A program made the translations under genes and the position numbers. This document shows positions 1-12,665 of a DNA stretch of 64,000 nt, in pieces. A model generated the notes under the pieces. The model did not search any database. It was given only the letters and a program-made list of their open reading frames with translations, and was not told the origin of the DNA. The first letter of the stretch is position 1. Each line of letters begins with the position of its first letter. Source of the stretch: Dichetophora obliterata (taxonomy: Eukaryota; Arthropoda; Insecta; Diptera; Sciomyzidae); contig OY986439.1 of the NCBI GenBank assembly GCA_963920525.1, positions 32,371,819-32,435,818 of the forward strand, read 5' to 3'.

Positions 1-612
1 TACAAAATATTTACACATTCTTTTAAATTTACGATATTTGTGAATTTTCGAAATCTTGAATCTACAACAAAATTATTTCCAATACGAATTTTTCTAACAT
101 TTCTATTTAAAAAATTACTAAAAAGCGCATTTAGTTTGAATATTTTCAATTTACAATATTGTATAAAATGTACGTTATTTTTAGTTTATTTTTATATCAG
201 CTATTTTTCCTATTTACGGTATTTTAAAACTGACTAAATTTCCAAATCTTTATTTTAAAATTTACGGTATTTTTAAAGGCATGATATTTTTATATTAAGA
301 TTATTTATAATTCACGATATTTTTTAAAATACGATATTTTAAATTGGCAAAAGTTTTCTTTTATTTACGATAATTTTAAGCTAACAATGTGTTATAAATA
401 CGACATTGTTATTAAAACTAGCTTTTTTCGCTTAAAAGAAATATTTTTTATATAAATTAATTGTATTTATTTTCTCATTAAATTTACGATATATTCATGT
501 TTTGTTCTTTTAATTAGCGATATTTTGAATTTGCGATATTTTTTCAACTACCATATTTTACATTTGGGAAAATTTTTTAATTTACGATAATTTTTCATTT
601 TCACGGTATAAC
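1..612. repeat. degenerate array of the word TTTACGATATTTT
   Basis: About a dozen variants of TTTACGATATTTT (also TTTACGGTATTTT, TTCACGATATTTT, TTTGCGATATTTT) recur at irregular 30-70 bp spacing. No clean period is visible, so this is cryptically simple sequence rather than a sharp tandem satellite. The left edge is cut by the window. Confidence 0.65.
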
Positions 613-2479
613 AAATACGACATTTTTATTGAAAAGAGCTTTTTTTTCTCTTAAAAGAGACAAATTAAAGCAAAAGCTTCTACTAAAAAGCGCACTAAAA
701 ATGCAAGCCTTTTTTGACGACATTTTGTTTTCAAATTGCTGACAAACACTTAAATAATCATAATGAGCAACAATAATGACGGTTATGATGACTTTGATGA
801 TAATTATGTTGACGACTCCAGGAGTTCGAAAGATTGGTGCCACCATGGCGCCAAGTTCTAACAACAAAGTGAGATATTCTCTACCATGAAATTAGCAAAT
901 TATAACAACCAAATGTTGAAGGTAAAAATATAAATCAGACGTCAATGCATGCAATGAAAAAGCAATATAAAAATATTGCATAATTTTAGGGCTATAAACA
1001 GCATTATGTTTAGGAAAATTACCAGAAAACAAAAGCAGAACGAGTAAAGTGGGCAAAAAACGGCGCCACTTTATTAAATAATTTATGCAAAACTTTGGGA
1101 AAAATTCAGGATATAAAATTTACTTCAGCGTACAAGGTAATAAAAATAAGACAGTGAACGTGCCCAAAAGTAGGCAATATTAAAATGAGTGAAAGAAACC
1201 GGCAAGCAGTTTACAAGAGTAATGAAATACAAAAAAATTGAAAGATACCGAAATTAAATGCAATGAAAATAATGTTCAATAATAAAAAGTCTGGCGCAGA
1301 CAGGCAGGCAAATTAAAGAATAGCGCTCACAAATGAAAAAAAAAACAAAAACATATATTGGAAAACAACAAAATGAGATACAAAACAATGCCGCAAAAAG
1401 TCAACAAACCGAGAAAAAACATGCGATGCGGCACGCGACATGCTGAAAACCTTTGGCCCGCCAAGAAAGAACTAAAATCCGTATAGAAGAGGGCAACAAA
1501 CAGTACAACTAAAACAACATGACGAGCCTACTTCAGCAAAAGTGAAAGAAAAACGCCCACCAAATCTCCCGCCTAAATTTCTTGGTAAGAAAAAAAAACA
1601 ACACAAGAACTATAGCAAATATTAAATCCGGCCACTAACACTGTCGTCGCCAGTTGCTAAATTTTACGCCCGGCACATGTTGACGACGTCAAACTTTTCC
1701 GCATAGCAACAACATAACACAGCAAATGTTTAGAAATTAAATAGCAGGCAAACGGAAAAAAGCTGTAAAAGAGCAAAGTTAAAGTTAAGACATCGTTTAT
1801 TGGCGGAGAAAGTGTGAGGCAAGGAGAAGGCAGCAGATATAAAGTTTAGTAAAAAAGATTTGAACTTTCCGCGACGATTTTCGGTTTTAGCTAAAAATAC
1901 TTTATAGAGCAACGCGCCTAGAAAAAAGTTATGGCAAACACACATACCCCTAAAGAAAAAACTAAATTTGAAGCACACACACATTTGCAGAGAAAGAGAG
2001 ATAAAAACTTATGTTACGCGCATTAAATTGCAAATAAAATGAAAGGGAGAAAGGAAAAAGTGTGCGACCTCATTTTTTTTTATTTTTTTTTTTTGTTTTT
2101 GTTTTTTTTTTTTTCATTGAACTTTTAAGCCAGTTTATTGCTGCTGTGGCTAAATATTGTTGTTAGGGGCCCGATGTTGGCATTAGTTCAGCACTTGATC
2201 GTTGGTAACACGCACGTGAAAAGAATTTGTCCCGGTGCGTAAAAATGTTAAATATACGTCAACAATGAAAACTTTTCTCACTTTTATTTATTTATATAAT
2301 TTTTTAAACATTTTCATCAATTGTGTTTGTTTGTTTATTTTAGTTGTTCACGAAGCATTTATTAAAAATACAAGCATGCTGGCCTAAGTAATTTTATCTT
2401 AAATTAAATATATTTAGCAAGTATGTGCGTAAAATTAATTTAAAAAGTTTGGCGCATGAAGAACGCAAGCAGCGCTCGT
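613..2479. other. AT-rich intronic DNA, no gene seen
   Basis: No exon-like reading frame or RNA gene is supported. A T-homopolymer-rich tract lies at about 2070-2116. One copy of a word resembling AAAGTAGGCAATATT occurs near 1168 and recurs near 31890 and at 39.6-40.7 kb. Confidence 0.5.
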
Positions 2480-3895
2480 GGGCGAATTACATGACGTATG
2501 CGCGATATGGAATTTAGAATGATAATGAGTAATATTTAAGGGAGGAAGAGGAAATAAGAGGGAACTTGAATTAGAGCGGGGGGTATGGTGTGACAATATA
2601 AAGAAATTTGATGGTAAACTTAAGTTTAATGTATTTTTGGCACCAAATTAGAAAAATGACGAAAGTAATATGAAGTACTTGCATGTACTTAAAAGTAATT
2701 TTTTAAAAGAAATGGCAATATTTTCTCAAATAAAGCTTGCTTGAGGTCAAAATTTTCATTTTAAAGAAAGTAATTGTCAGTAATGACAGGTAATTACGCT
2801 ACTTAGCACATATAGCGCAAAAATATTGGATAAAAGTAATTAAAGATCACAAATATCTACGTAATGTAATAATTATTTTATGTAATGAAAGTAATTGCAA
2901 GTACTTAAAAGTAATTTTGGAAGAAATGAATATATTTTCTCATATATAACTTGTTTAAGCTAAACATTACTAAAAGTAATTTTAAGTAATGGCAAGTAAT
3001 TAGACTACTGTTCAGCACATATAATGCAAAATATTGAATTTATGTTATTAAAGACCAAAACTTTTTGCTTAATGTAATAATTATTTCATGTAATGGAAAG
3101 TAATTGCAAGTAAGTTTGCAAGAAATGGATATATTTATCAAATGAAACTTGGTTAAGATAAAAATTATCATTTTAGAGAAAGTAATTGTAAGTAATGGCA
3201 AGTAATTAGACTACTTTTAAGCACATATGCAAAAATATTGGATTAAAGTAACTAAAGATCAAAAATATTTACTCAATGCCATAATTATTTTGTGTAATAG
3301 AAAGTAATTGCAAGTACTTAAAAGTAATTTTGGAAGAAATGGATATATTTCGTCAGAAAAATCTGGTTTTGAGATAAAAATTTACATTTTTAAGACAATT
3401 ATTAAAAGTAATGGCAAGACTACTTTCAAGCGCATATAATGCAAAAATATTGAATTAAAAAAATTAAAGGTCAAAAATATTTACTTAATATAATAATTAT
3501 TTTATGTAATGGAAAGTAACTGCAAGTACTTAAAAGTAAGTATGGAAGAAAGAAAAATTATCATTTTAAAGAAAGTAATTGTAAGTAATGGCAAGTAATT
3601 ATACTACTTCTAAGCACATATAATGAAAAATATTGGATTAAAGTAATTAATGGTCAGAAAAAGTTTCTTAATGTAATAATTATTTTATGTAATGGAAAGT
3701 AATTGCAGGTACTTAAAAGTAAGTTTGGAAAAAATGGATGTATTTTGCCAGAAAAATCTGGTTTTGAGAAAAAAATTTACATTTAAAGACAATTATTAAA
3801 AGTAATGGCAAGTAATTACACTACTTTTGAGAACATATAAAGCAAAAAGATTGCATAAGTATCAAAAATATTCTTACAACTGTAGTTATCAAAAC
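2480..3895. repeat. tandem array of ~185-225 bp units rich in AAGTAATT
   Basis: Six diverged tandem units start near 2662, 2887, 3097, 3300, 3513 and 3698. Each begins AAAGTAATTGCAAGTA, then has a block near ATGGATATATTT, a block near CATTTTAAAGAAAGTAATTG, then CACATATAATGCAAAAATATT, and ends with TAATAATTATTTTATGTAATG. Units differ by small indels and substitutions. The first unit is preceded (2480-2660) by a unique head containing GACGTATGCGCGATA that recurs at 4722. No coding capacity is seen. Confidence 0.8.
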
Positions 3896-4155
3896 GTAAT
3901 CAATATGATACTATGCAAAAAATCGACTATAAAAAATTTTATTCCTCAGTGCTTTGCTGTTCGTTTTGAATATTTTTCAAAATCGCAAATGATTTGGATA
4001 TGAAAATAACCTAATTCAGATAATGAATATGTTTTCTTATCATATAAAAACTATTTTCTTCAAAATTCATAAAAATATTATCAGTAGTTTAGCGTCCGGT
4101 CTGAAAGGACTAAAATTAAGTAAAATCATTATACATTTTTCGATACATATATTTA

Positions 4156-4683
4156 CAGCCCTATTCTGGCAGCTTAACTAAGCTCACCACATTAACAAAA
4201 TAGTTAATATTAACAATTTGTTAAGGTTTTGTATTCTGCTGCAAATTTTAAAGCTCTTTTCCTTACAATTTTGTTAATAACAGAAAGAGTCTTAACAACA
4301 AATGAAATGTATGTGCTTAGATAGAAAATTGTTGTGAAAACAATAAAAAAATACAAATTATAATAAAATATTGAGTTTAAATACATTAAACTGAAAAATG
4401 GAAGAATTTTTTACTTATTTTAAGTGTTGATAATGAAATCTTTCTGTAGCCATGGCAAATTTTTCAAGCGCTTGCAAAGTCACAAGCTGCACTCGAAGCA
4501 TCTGTTTATATAGCGCATCTCTTCTTTCAATAGGCATATCGATTTTCACCATGCATGGTGAACTTTAAAAGCTTTTTAAGCTTTTATGTTGTTAATAATT
4601 TTTAAGAATACCAACCTTTACATAACATGACAATCAGAGCTCCTTAACTATTTCTTGTTAAGCTAACAACCAGAATAGGGCTG
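4156..4683. mobile_element. TTA-flanked terminal-inverted-repeat element (PIF/Harbinger-type MITE candidate)
   Basis: Perfect inverted ends CAGCCCTATTCTGG at 4156-4169 and its complement at 4670-4683. TTA stands just outside each end (4153-4155 and 4684-4686), as expected for the 3-bp target duplication of PIF/Harbinger elements. The 528-bp interior has no transposase frame. It interrupts the AAGTAATT repeat region between two related segments. Superfamily assignment rests only on TSD length and is inference. Confidence 0.65.
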
Positions 4684-4694
4684 TTAATGTAATT

Positions 4695-5640
4695 TAAGTG
4701 CTTGGGGCTGATCACATGGCGTATGCGCGATAGGAATTTCAGTATGAATTTATATTACTAATATTTCATGGGAAGGAAGGGATGTAAATTCATTTTGGAG
4801 GTATGTTTTGCTGGAAAAACTTAAGTTGAATGTATTTCTGACACCAAAATAGAAGAATAAGAAAAGTGATGACTATTAATGGAAAGTAATTGCAAGTACT
4901 TATAAGTAATTTTGTAAGAATTGGGAATATTTTCACAAATAAAACTTGTTCCAGTTAAAAAATTTACATTTTAAAGAAAGTAATTGGGATGTAATGGCAA
5001 GTAATTGCGTCAATATTCAACACATATAATGCAAAAAGATGCGATTAAGGCATTAACAATATTTATTCAAATATTTATTATTTTATGAAAAGTAATTGAG
5101 AGTAATCAACACGTAATCAATCAATAGTATTTCATGTTTAAATAGTTTAATAAATTGTTGGCACAAAAAACAAAAATAATGAAAGTAATGGAAAGTAATG
5201 GATAGTAATTGCAAGTAATTGCAAGTACTTATAAGTAATTTTGTAAGACAATATAGCCAATATTTGCAAAAATTTGCAAATTGAAAGTAATGGCAATTAA
5301 TTAAACAACTTTATAGTACAAACAACGAAAACAAATTGGTTTTAAGTAATAAAAACAGTCAAAATATACATTTACAGTGGTAATCAAAAGATATTTCGAC
5401 TAATCGAAATGTAATTGTTATTTTTACATGCAAAACAAAAAAATTGATTATAGGCAATGCAAAGTGAAAACCATAAATTTTCGCTACATAGGTGATGATG
5501 TAATAATTATTAGAAAAAAACAAGTTCAAACAAGAGTAATTACAAGTAATACTGTAGTATAATTGTAAGTTTGTAAGTTATAATTGTGAGTTAATTAACA
5601 ATGTAATTCGCTATCTAAAAATGTTCAAATCAATGACATA
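4695..5640. repeat. second, diverged copy of the AAGTAATT repeat with its head
   Basis: After the TIR element, a segment related to 2480-2900 reappears in the same order: GGCGTATGCGCGATAGGAATTT, then the AACTTAAGTT..AATGTATTT..ACACCAAA block, then units beginning GGAAAGTAATTGCAAGTACTT (4881, 5190). It decays into scattered AAGTAATT words by 5640. This indicates a larger direct duplication of about 2.2 kb before the transposon inserted. Confidence 0.65.
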
Positions 5641-6662
5641 TCCGTCAGCTTAACACAGCACGCATTACCAAGTAATTTCACGCTATTTATGCGGTAATTT
5701 AAATGTTATCTAATCATCAGTTCTAACTAATGCACGCAAATTAACGCATTGTTAAGAGAAAAATCACAAGAGAAGAACGTTGAAAGGAGTTAAGGTGTCT
5801 GTTGTGTAATTGCGGGCTGGAACTTAACACAACTCAGGCAGCGGCAATAAACCACAGGGTCTTTTATTATGCCTGCCAGAGCCTGCTTTTATGTTCATAA
5901 ACATCCGCTTTTAATTTTACATTTCCGGTTGGAGGCAATTTTGCTTTTGCAAGCAAGCAAACCTGGATTGCAATTTGCCAAGGCATTAGCATGTATTTGC
6001 GCAAAAATAGACACTCACACATACTCATCATGCGCTATACATTTAAAAGAACGCCAGTGGAAAGTCAGCAGCAATTTGCATTTAATTACATCAAGTTAAA
6101 AGCAATAAAAGAGTAAAGCGTGGAAATAAAAACTGTTAAAAAATAATGAATGAAACTAGTAATTTGTTTCCTTTTACACCGGGCTTTTGGCAAACACAAA
6201 GCCACACGCAGAGTGGCTAGTGGGTGGGATGGGAGGTGGTGTTGTTGGTTGGCTAAAAGTTTTGCTGTGAAGAGCATAGGCCTGGCGTCATGCTCATGCT
6301 AATGTCTCATGGGTAGAAAACAGTCAATATGGGACAAATAGATGTTGGATGCTTGTGTCAATTAAATTGCCTTATTTGTAAATAAATCAGTTGCCTACTT
6401 TTGAAGGCAGGGTGGTGGGTTGGTTTTCTGCGTGTCCTGGCTACCAGTTGTGGGTGCTACTAGAGTAGGTTAGGTAATTAATTTGTGTACCTTTGATAGC
6501 GTTTGTATTGACCAATCGACAGCGTATAGCTATATGTGGCAAATGAAAAGTTTTTATCAACTTTATCGTTACTCAAATTATTGTTGATCATGAATAACTG
6601 CGAACTATCTTAGTTGCTGCCTATGTTTGAACAATTCGTGCTACTTTTGGTATATGTATTCA
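5641..6662. other. intronic DNA, nothing recognised
   Basis: Mixed-composition intronic sequence. A short open frame at 5869-6099 has no family resemblance or splice context and is not called a gene. Confidence 0.4.
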
Positions 6663-6803
6663 ACTGCATTATTGTGTATCACGAAGAAGCGTACCAACGA
6701 TGAGAAAGACACGAGAAGCAATACTTTCTTCCATACAAAATTGTATTGCTTCTCGTGTCTTCTCATCGTTGGTGTGCTTTTTCGTGATATAGAATAATGC
6801 AGT
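6663..6803. repeat. foldback (hairpin-forming inverted repeat), ~61-bp arms
   Basis: Arms 6663-6724 and 6743-6803 are near-perfect complements, from ACTGCATTATT inward to GAAGCAATAC, with an 18-bp loop. RNA from either strand would fold into a long hairpin. One arm's sequence (ATTGCTTCT...TTGGTGTGCATTTTCGTGA) recurs diverged at about 34180-34225, so this is a dispersed element. Confidence 0.8.
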
Positions 6804-8890
6804 AAGTTTTTTGTACAGCCGTTTTCTACTACAAGCTGTTCCAACATAATCTTTCATTGACATCAAGAGGTGAGATACTAAGAGAAAAAGTTCCATACTT
6901 GAAACACTTGTGCACAAAATATTATCAGCGTTAAAAAATTTTTTAATAAAAATACTTGAAAATGTATGCGTAGATTGTTGCCATTGCAACTAACTTTATT
7001 TTATGTTCATTAAATAAATCTGTCAATACATCAAAATATTGCAATTTCTGGCAAATTTGACAAAGTAATTAAATGTAAACCTAGCAAAGCAAGCGAGGGA
7101 AAATAAGGGACAGGAAAAATATACTAGATTGACAAAAATTTTTATCAGTAGTTAAAAGCATAGCTTTAAATAAATAATTCATAAAGGATTTACCAATGTA
7201 ATTACCTTGAGTTTTACCGGAAAAAAAGTTGAGCAAAATTTGTCAAACTAAAGTAGTTTTTCATAGGACCAAATATTTTTGGAAATAAATTAAATTTTCG
7301 ATAGATTTTAAGCAAAAAGGAAAGGCAATTTTAATAAATATATTTACTACTTGCTGAAGTAACATTTGACAATTGTAATTACTATACAATTACTATTAGT
7401 TATAATTATTGCTATTAATTACTATTGATAACAGTAATTACTTTTATAATCGAGATAATGGTGAGAGCAGACTACATTTGTTGCAAACGTGCAATTTAAC
7501 TGAGATTATGTAAAGTAATTAGGCAATTACTCTTAAGTACCATAACGAAAAAACATTGAAATGGTGGTTTCTTGTTTTAAATGATTTACTCTTGAACAAG
7601 CAAACAAATTTGCAAACTCAAGTACCATAAATACTCTCAAGTACCATAAATAAATACCGAACTGACACGCCTAATTGATTTTTTTTTTCGTCTTTTTAAT
7701 GGCTTATCTATGAAAAATCGAACAAAATAACTAACGCCCAATTGTAATTACATATAATTAAGTACCAAAACATTTACAATTCGCAAGCCTCTTTCGACTG
7801 TTTCCATTTCAATGACTTTATTTCAAACTAACTACCACAAATTAATGCGATATCTTTGCAATGCTCAAGTAAAATAACAAGTAATAATGCGGTAATAAGG
7901 CGTGCAATTCTCATAAGAAAAACGGCATAATGTTTTTACAAAATAAAACAAAAAATATTCAAGTTGCCGTTAACCAACAAAAGCAAGTGCTACAATCAGT
8001 CATAGTAACAACATGGTTGCCAAGACACAAATATTATAATACTTGAAGCTAAACGAAACAACCTAAACAAAAATCATCACAAAGTTTGTAATTAATTCAA
8101 GCTAGAAACACAAAATGAATTAATATGATAAAGCTCAACATATTAATGAACACAAACCAACACAGTTCAGTGATTAAGCAGCAAGCTAATAGAATCAATT
8201 TCATCAATTTAAATAGAGATTAAAAATATTTTCGGCATAAAATAGATGAACATTTTTTATGATAGCTTGTTGCGAATTTCAACGCTTAAATAAATAAATG
8301 GAACATGCGGCGACGATGAAAATTATCATAGCAACAAATTTTTATTTGAATAAAAAATTCAAACTGTTCAGAGTGCTATTTAAAGAAATGTTACAATATT
8401 GACAATCTTCCAGCTTCAAAGTTATTTTAGCTTTTGAGATTATAGATTTGTTTTTTATCACATTTTTTGTGAACTCAGGTTTAAAATTGAACAGCAAGTT
8501 TAGCCAGACAACTAGGTTGCTGATGACAACCACATAGCAATAACGAGTTACAAGTGGATTTTCCAGCAAACTGAGTTAACACAAAACTTGCGCTTCAACA
8601 ACCCTTCAGAGAGGCGGGAGCAAAAGACGAGAAAACCACAAGATCATGCAGGCCAAAACGATCGGCATGCAAAGAATTCCCAGCAACACTAAAACCCCAG
8701 TAGATAAAAGGAAATTGAGACTTAAAGTGCAGCCGCAGCCGCCAACTACCAAGACGTAGACCGACCAACCGATCAACCGACGACCATAAATGTTAATGCA
8801 TTATTATCTTGTATACTCAAGCTGTTGGTTTAGCAAAGATCACGATCATGGCTGAGATGAGAATCACTTTCATTGCTGCAAAACTGTTGT
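6804..8890. other. AT-rich intronic DNA, scattered TAATTAC words
   Basis: No gene is supported. At 7360-7530 the words AATTACT and AGTAATTAC recur, similar to the array near 3 kb but without a recognisable unit. Confidence 0.4.
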
Positions 8891-8933
8891 CGTCATCGTC
8901 ATCATCATCATCATCATCATCATCATCACCATC
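8891..8933. repeat. (TCA)n microsatellite
   Basis: About a dozen TCA/TCG triplets in a row. A short frame across it reads as a serine run and is an artefact of the repeat. Confidence 0.9.
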
Positions 8934-9116
8934 CACATCTCGAGACGAAGTCTTACAACAAATGCACAATCAACTCATTTCAATAAAAATAAAAACAACA
9001 AATACGCCAAACAAAACCAATAAAGTATGTATGGCTAGATCGTCTGACAAGATTCACTCGACATAAAAAATTATGCAGTATTCTTGCACTTGTTCGCAAA
9101 GCAATACGATGTTAAC

Positions 9117-9141
9117 AAAAAAAAAAAAAAAAAAAAAAAAA
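9117..9141. repeat. poly(A) tract, 25 bp
   Basis: Uninterrupted A run preceded by GTTAAC. It could be the tail of a retroposed sequence, but no target duplication or recognisable body was identified. Confidence 0.8.
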
Positions 9142-9739
9142 TAAGAAAGGAATGCCTCTACAGAGATCGATAGATGATACTAGAAAATTGTAAAGCCAAA
9201 AAATGCATTTTAACGACGGACACACAAACTGACAGTGGCGTTTTAATAAAAAAAAAAACCAAATTTCCAAAAACATTTTGATCGGCAAAATTTTGTAGAT
9301 TTTTGAAGGCTAAAATGCACACTCGGCAAGAATTTGACCTTAAAATAAAGGTTTAGCAACAAATGGTAAAAAAATAAAGTTGCCAGCAACATGTTTGCCG
9401 ACATTGCTTTGTTAAAATAGTCGTGAAATAAAGACTGGTTGAACTGGTGAGCGTCTATATGTGGAAGGTTTAGCTGACTAGTTGGTAGCTTGGCAACACT
9501 TGATCGCAACGGGCAACAGCCACGAATACCAAGATAGGCACATCGACCACAAGACCAACGACGCTGAGTCTGCCACAGCGTGACTGCACATTTTTTGCAT
9601 AGTTCAAGCTTAGGAATGCAGTTTTAACCGGTTCCAATGGGCTTATGATGCAACAATCATTAGCGAAAAAATATTAAAGAATTTTAGATTGTTAAATCGT
9701 TGACTGATCGATTAAAAAAAAGCAAAGAAACTAGTCACT

Positions 9740-11540
9740 AGTCATAGAAGATTGAGTGAAATTGTGACAAGATATATTCTTAATGATCACTCGATTACAA
9801 CAAAAAAAATATTTTCATATTCTAGAGGATCAGTCACAAATACGATCAATTAGTTGTCAAATTAAGTATAATGTAAAACAAAACACCAGACAATATATGT
9901 AAGACTGGAAACACTATGAAAAAAAATACGGTAATTGGCCAAAGATCACCTACAAAGAAGGTGAAGACCAAATCGAAATAGATCAGTAAAATTAAATACA
10001 GTTGAAACGTTTAGATCAAGACACTAAAAGTGCTCAAGATCATATGCGAACAGCTGAAGATCAAGACAAAACAAAAGCAATTACAGATATGATCAATAGA
10101 CCAAGAGAAAACTTTGTAATAAAGAAATAAAGTGCAAACAGGCAACAAAAGGGAGAGAATGAAGATAAATCGGATAAAATAACAGAGGATCAAATTGAAC
10201 AAGATTAGTTTCATAATTCACAAAAACAAATTAGTTACTACGTCAAAACAGTTTAAAATATAACTCAAGATAATAATGAAAATAATTAGGTTCAGCAGCT
10301 AACGATTAAAGATCAAATTGATAAGTAATTAAATGAGCACATCAGTTGTAAAATAAAATTAAACCAAAGCAAAGGAATCCTTCAAAACTGATTCAGATTA
10401 AAGAGAAAATCATGTGAACAAAAATATCGTTTATATAAAAATTCAAATACATAAGTATCAGATATCATAGATACTAATCTAAAATAGCATAAGAACAAAT
10501 TTTCAAAAAAAAAAATCTTAAATTTTGACAGAATGAAAAAGATCAATATTAAAATCATTAAAGAATATGCTTAAAAAGAAAGCTAAAACTAGAATATATT
10601 AAAAAAGCAGGTCCGAGAGAAGACAAGATCGGAAGTAACAATGATGAAAAATCAAGGCGGAGAACATTATTGGATAAAGTTAATAATAAAAAAAAAATAT
10701 TTTTTTAAGCAAAACCAATCACTTTCTCAAGAAAAACAGGACCTAAAGAAGAACTTATTACTAATATAAAAAAGACCACTTCTAATAAAAGTAGAGATCA
10801 GTAGTAAATAGATGAAATTTCAAAGAGGAGGGAAACATTATCGGAGAAAAGCATTTATAAAAAAAATGTATTGTTAAATCAAATAAAATTACGTCCTTAA
10901 AAAAACAAGAACATATCACTTATATTAAAACTGAAGACAAAATAGTTAAAGATCAGTTTAAAATAAGTCAATTTATAAATAAGATCAAGTTGTTAAGTTC
11001 AAATAAATCAGAACATAACTGAAAAGCTGGAAAAAAGTATAGAAACTGAGCGATCCGTATTCAAAGTAAAGATTATGAGTACAAAACAGAAGATGAAATC
11101 GGAGAAGATCATTATCACATAAGATCAATAGCAAATTATCGTGTAATCTAAAAATAGGAAAACTTAGCTTAAGTTGCTCAAAATCAACATTTAATTGGGA
11201 ATGATATATTAAGAGCTTAAACATTACGTCAAATGGGAAGAAAGGTTCAGTTTGAAATGGGCAAACAAGAAATGATCCCGTAATTTTAAGCAATGTCTAA
11301 AATTCAGTAAAAATTCAGGAGTGTAAATAGTAATGATTATTTGAAAAAAAGAGCTGAGCGTCGAATCACAGTTAATATAGCTCAAACAAGATCAATAGTT
11401 TTAAAACAAATATATAGGAAAATTAAAACAAAAAATATAAATATTAAAATAAAAAACAGTAATGGCAAAAGTGATGTCTTGATCGAAACACAGGTAAATG
11501 ACTCAAATAGGATCAATTTGCTTCAGAATAAATAAATAGA
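9740..11540. repeat. 1.8-kb patch enriched in GATCAA/GATCAG words
   Basis: GATCA-containing words (AAGATCAAG, AGATCAAATTG, TAGATCAG) recur about every 50-100 bp, for example near 10013, 10035, 10056, 10088, 10189 and 10313. No fixed period or longer consensus is visible. The patch is A-rich on the plus strand. No gene is supported; the small frames here have biased composition only. Confidence 0.55.
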
Positions 11541-11756
11541 AAGTAAAATGAAAAAAATTTTTATTAAGTCAATACATGTCAAACAAAATAAAACAGATTT
11601 CTTGTACATGTATTTCACTTTTCAACTTGCTCAAGACCCATCTGTTGTTTCTAGCTAAGCACAAAAAGAGAAGACTAGAGAGCAACATTGATTTTATTTA
11701 AATTCGTAGCATCTGGGATGATTTCTTAAAAAAAATTAGCACTTTAATTATATATA

Positions 11757-12511
11757 GGCGAGTGTCTCCGGTTGTGGGACACGCTTCGTATTTTTTGACA
11801 GAAAGCAAATATCGTGGATTTGAGTATTGTCAAGCTTGTAATTTGACAGTACTCAGTTATTTTGCTAGCACCGAAGTGATGATGTGTTTGGTTTGATGTG
11901 AGCATTAAAAAAACACGAACTAAATCAGCACAATAGTGAGTTTTGCATTTTTGAGAGTGCGATAAATTGAAATAAATTAATTTAAAAAGTATTGTTGCAG
12001 TACTTTCATGGTGTTTACCATACAATTTTTCCAGTCACTTTCAAAATGGCTACCATTGCCAGTTGTGGGACACCTCATGTAACCGGTTGTAGGACTTATT
12101 TTTTTTTTGCATTTAAAGTATGCGTTTGACTTGCAAACTGTCAAATATCATCATTTTTACCAAAATATTATATTTAAATTGTGTTTTCTTCCATTTTTAG
12201 CCATGTCAAACCCAGAAAAGTCAGCCGAATTGGATTTTAATGTAGCTGTTAAAGATATTAAGAAACATTTAGTCGAGAAAAAGGCATAAGAGTGACTGCT
12301 CGGGCCTATGGAATTCCAAAGAGCACCTTCCATCGCTTCGTGACAAAGCTGGTTTCATTTTCTTGGTTGACTAAATCAATTAAGATTCTTTAGAAAAAAA
12401 TGAGCTTATTTGATACGCTTTCCATAGCTATGCATATGTTCACATATTACACACTTGATCAAAAGTTATGATTCAAAAACCTAACGTGTCCCATAACCGG
12501 AGACACTTCAC
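11757..12511 (+). mobile_element. TA-flanked element with pogo-like transposase remnant
   Basis: Inverted ends share AGTGTCTCCGGTT and GGGACACG (11761-11783 and complement at 12484-12507). TA dinucleotides at 11755-11756 and 12512-12513 flank the element, typical of Tc1/mariner/pogo. Another motif resembling the ends (GTTGTGGGACACC, CCGGTTGTAGGAC) lies near 12063-12090 and may be a subterminal binding-site copy. At 755 bp it is internally deleted: only an N-terminal DNA-binding region is present and no DDE domain remains. Confidence 0.8.
12203..12393 (+). pseudogene. pogo/psq-type helix-turn-helix fragment, frameshifted
   Basis: The frame opens with ATG at 12203 and continues through a psq/CENP-B-type helix (LDFNVAVKDIKKHLVEKK), then meets a stop at 12287. 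The adjacent frame continues from about 12284 with IRVTARAYGIPKSTFHRF, the classic recognition half of pogo-family transposase HTH domains. One base lost near 12283 explains the shift. The frame ends at 12391 with no catalytic domain. It is a broken relic inside the TIR-bounded element and not expected to give functional transposase. Confidence 0.8.
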
Positions 12512-12665
12512 TACTTATTATTACAATTTTGAAAGGAAATACTCCTATAAAATGCTGTAGCACAAATATGATATTCTAAAAAAATTTTCATACAAATCGG
12601 ACCAGTTCTTTTGAAGTTTACTGGTAAAAGAGAATTTGTTCTTAAATTTTATATAATAGTATAGA

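Larger units (their letters stand above)
11705..12665. repeat. dispersed repeat copy 1, split by a pogo-like insertion
   Basis: Segments 11705-11756 and 12512-12665 together match 15515-15740. Shared blocks include AAAAAAA..TTA.CACTTTA on the left, and ACTCCTA.AA.ATGCTGTAGCA plus AATATGATATTCTAAAA on the right. The 15.5-kb copy lacks the 755-bp insertion and so acts as an empty-site allele for it. No coding potential. Repeat family unknown. Confidence 0.7.

Noticed and set aside
2662..3895. CRISPR-like array
   Set aside because: Units are ~200 bp, diverged throughout and have no repeat/spacer alternation; the DNA is eukaryotic.
8809..9066. 85-residue frame with a serine run
   Set aside because: Produced by the (TCA)n microsatellite.
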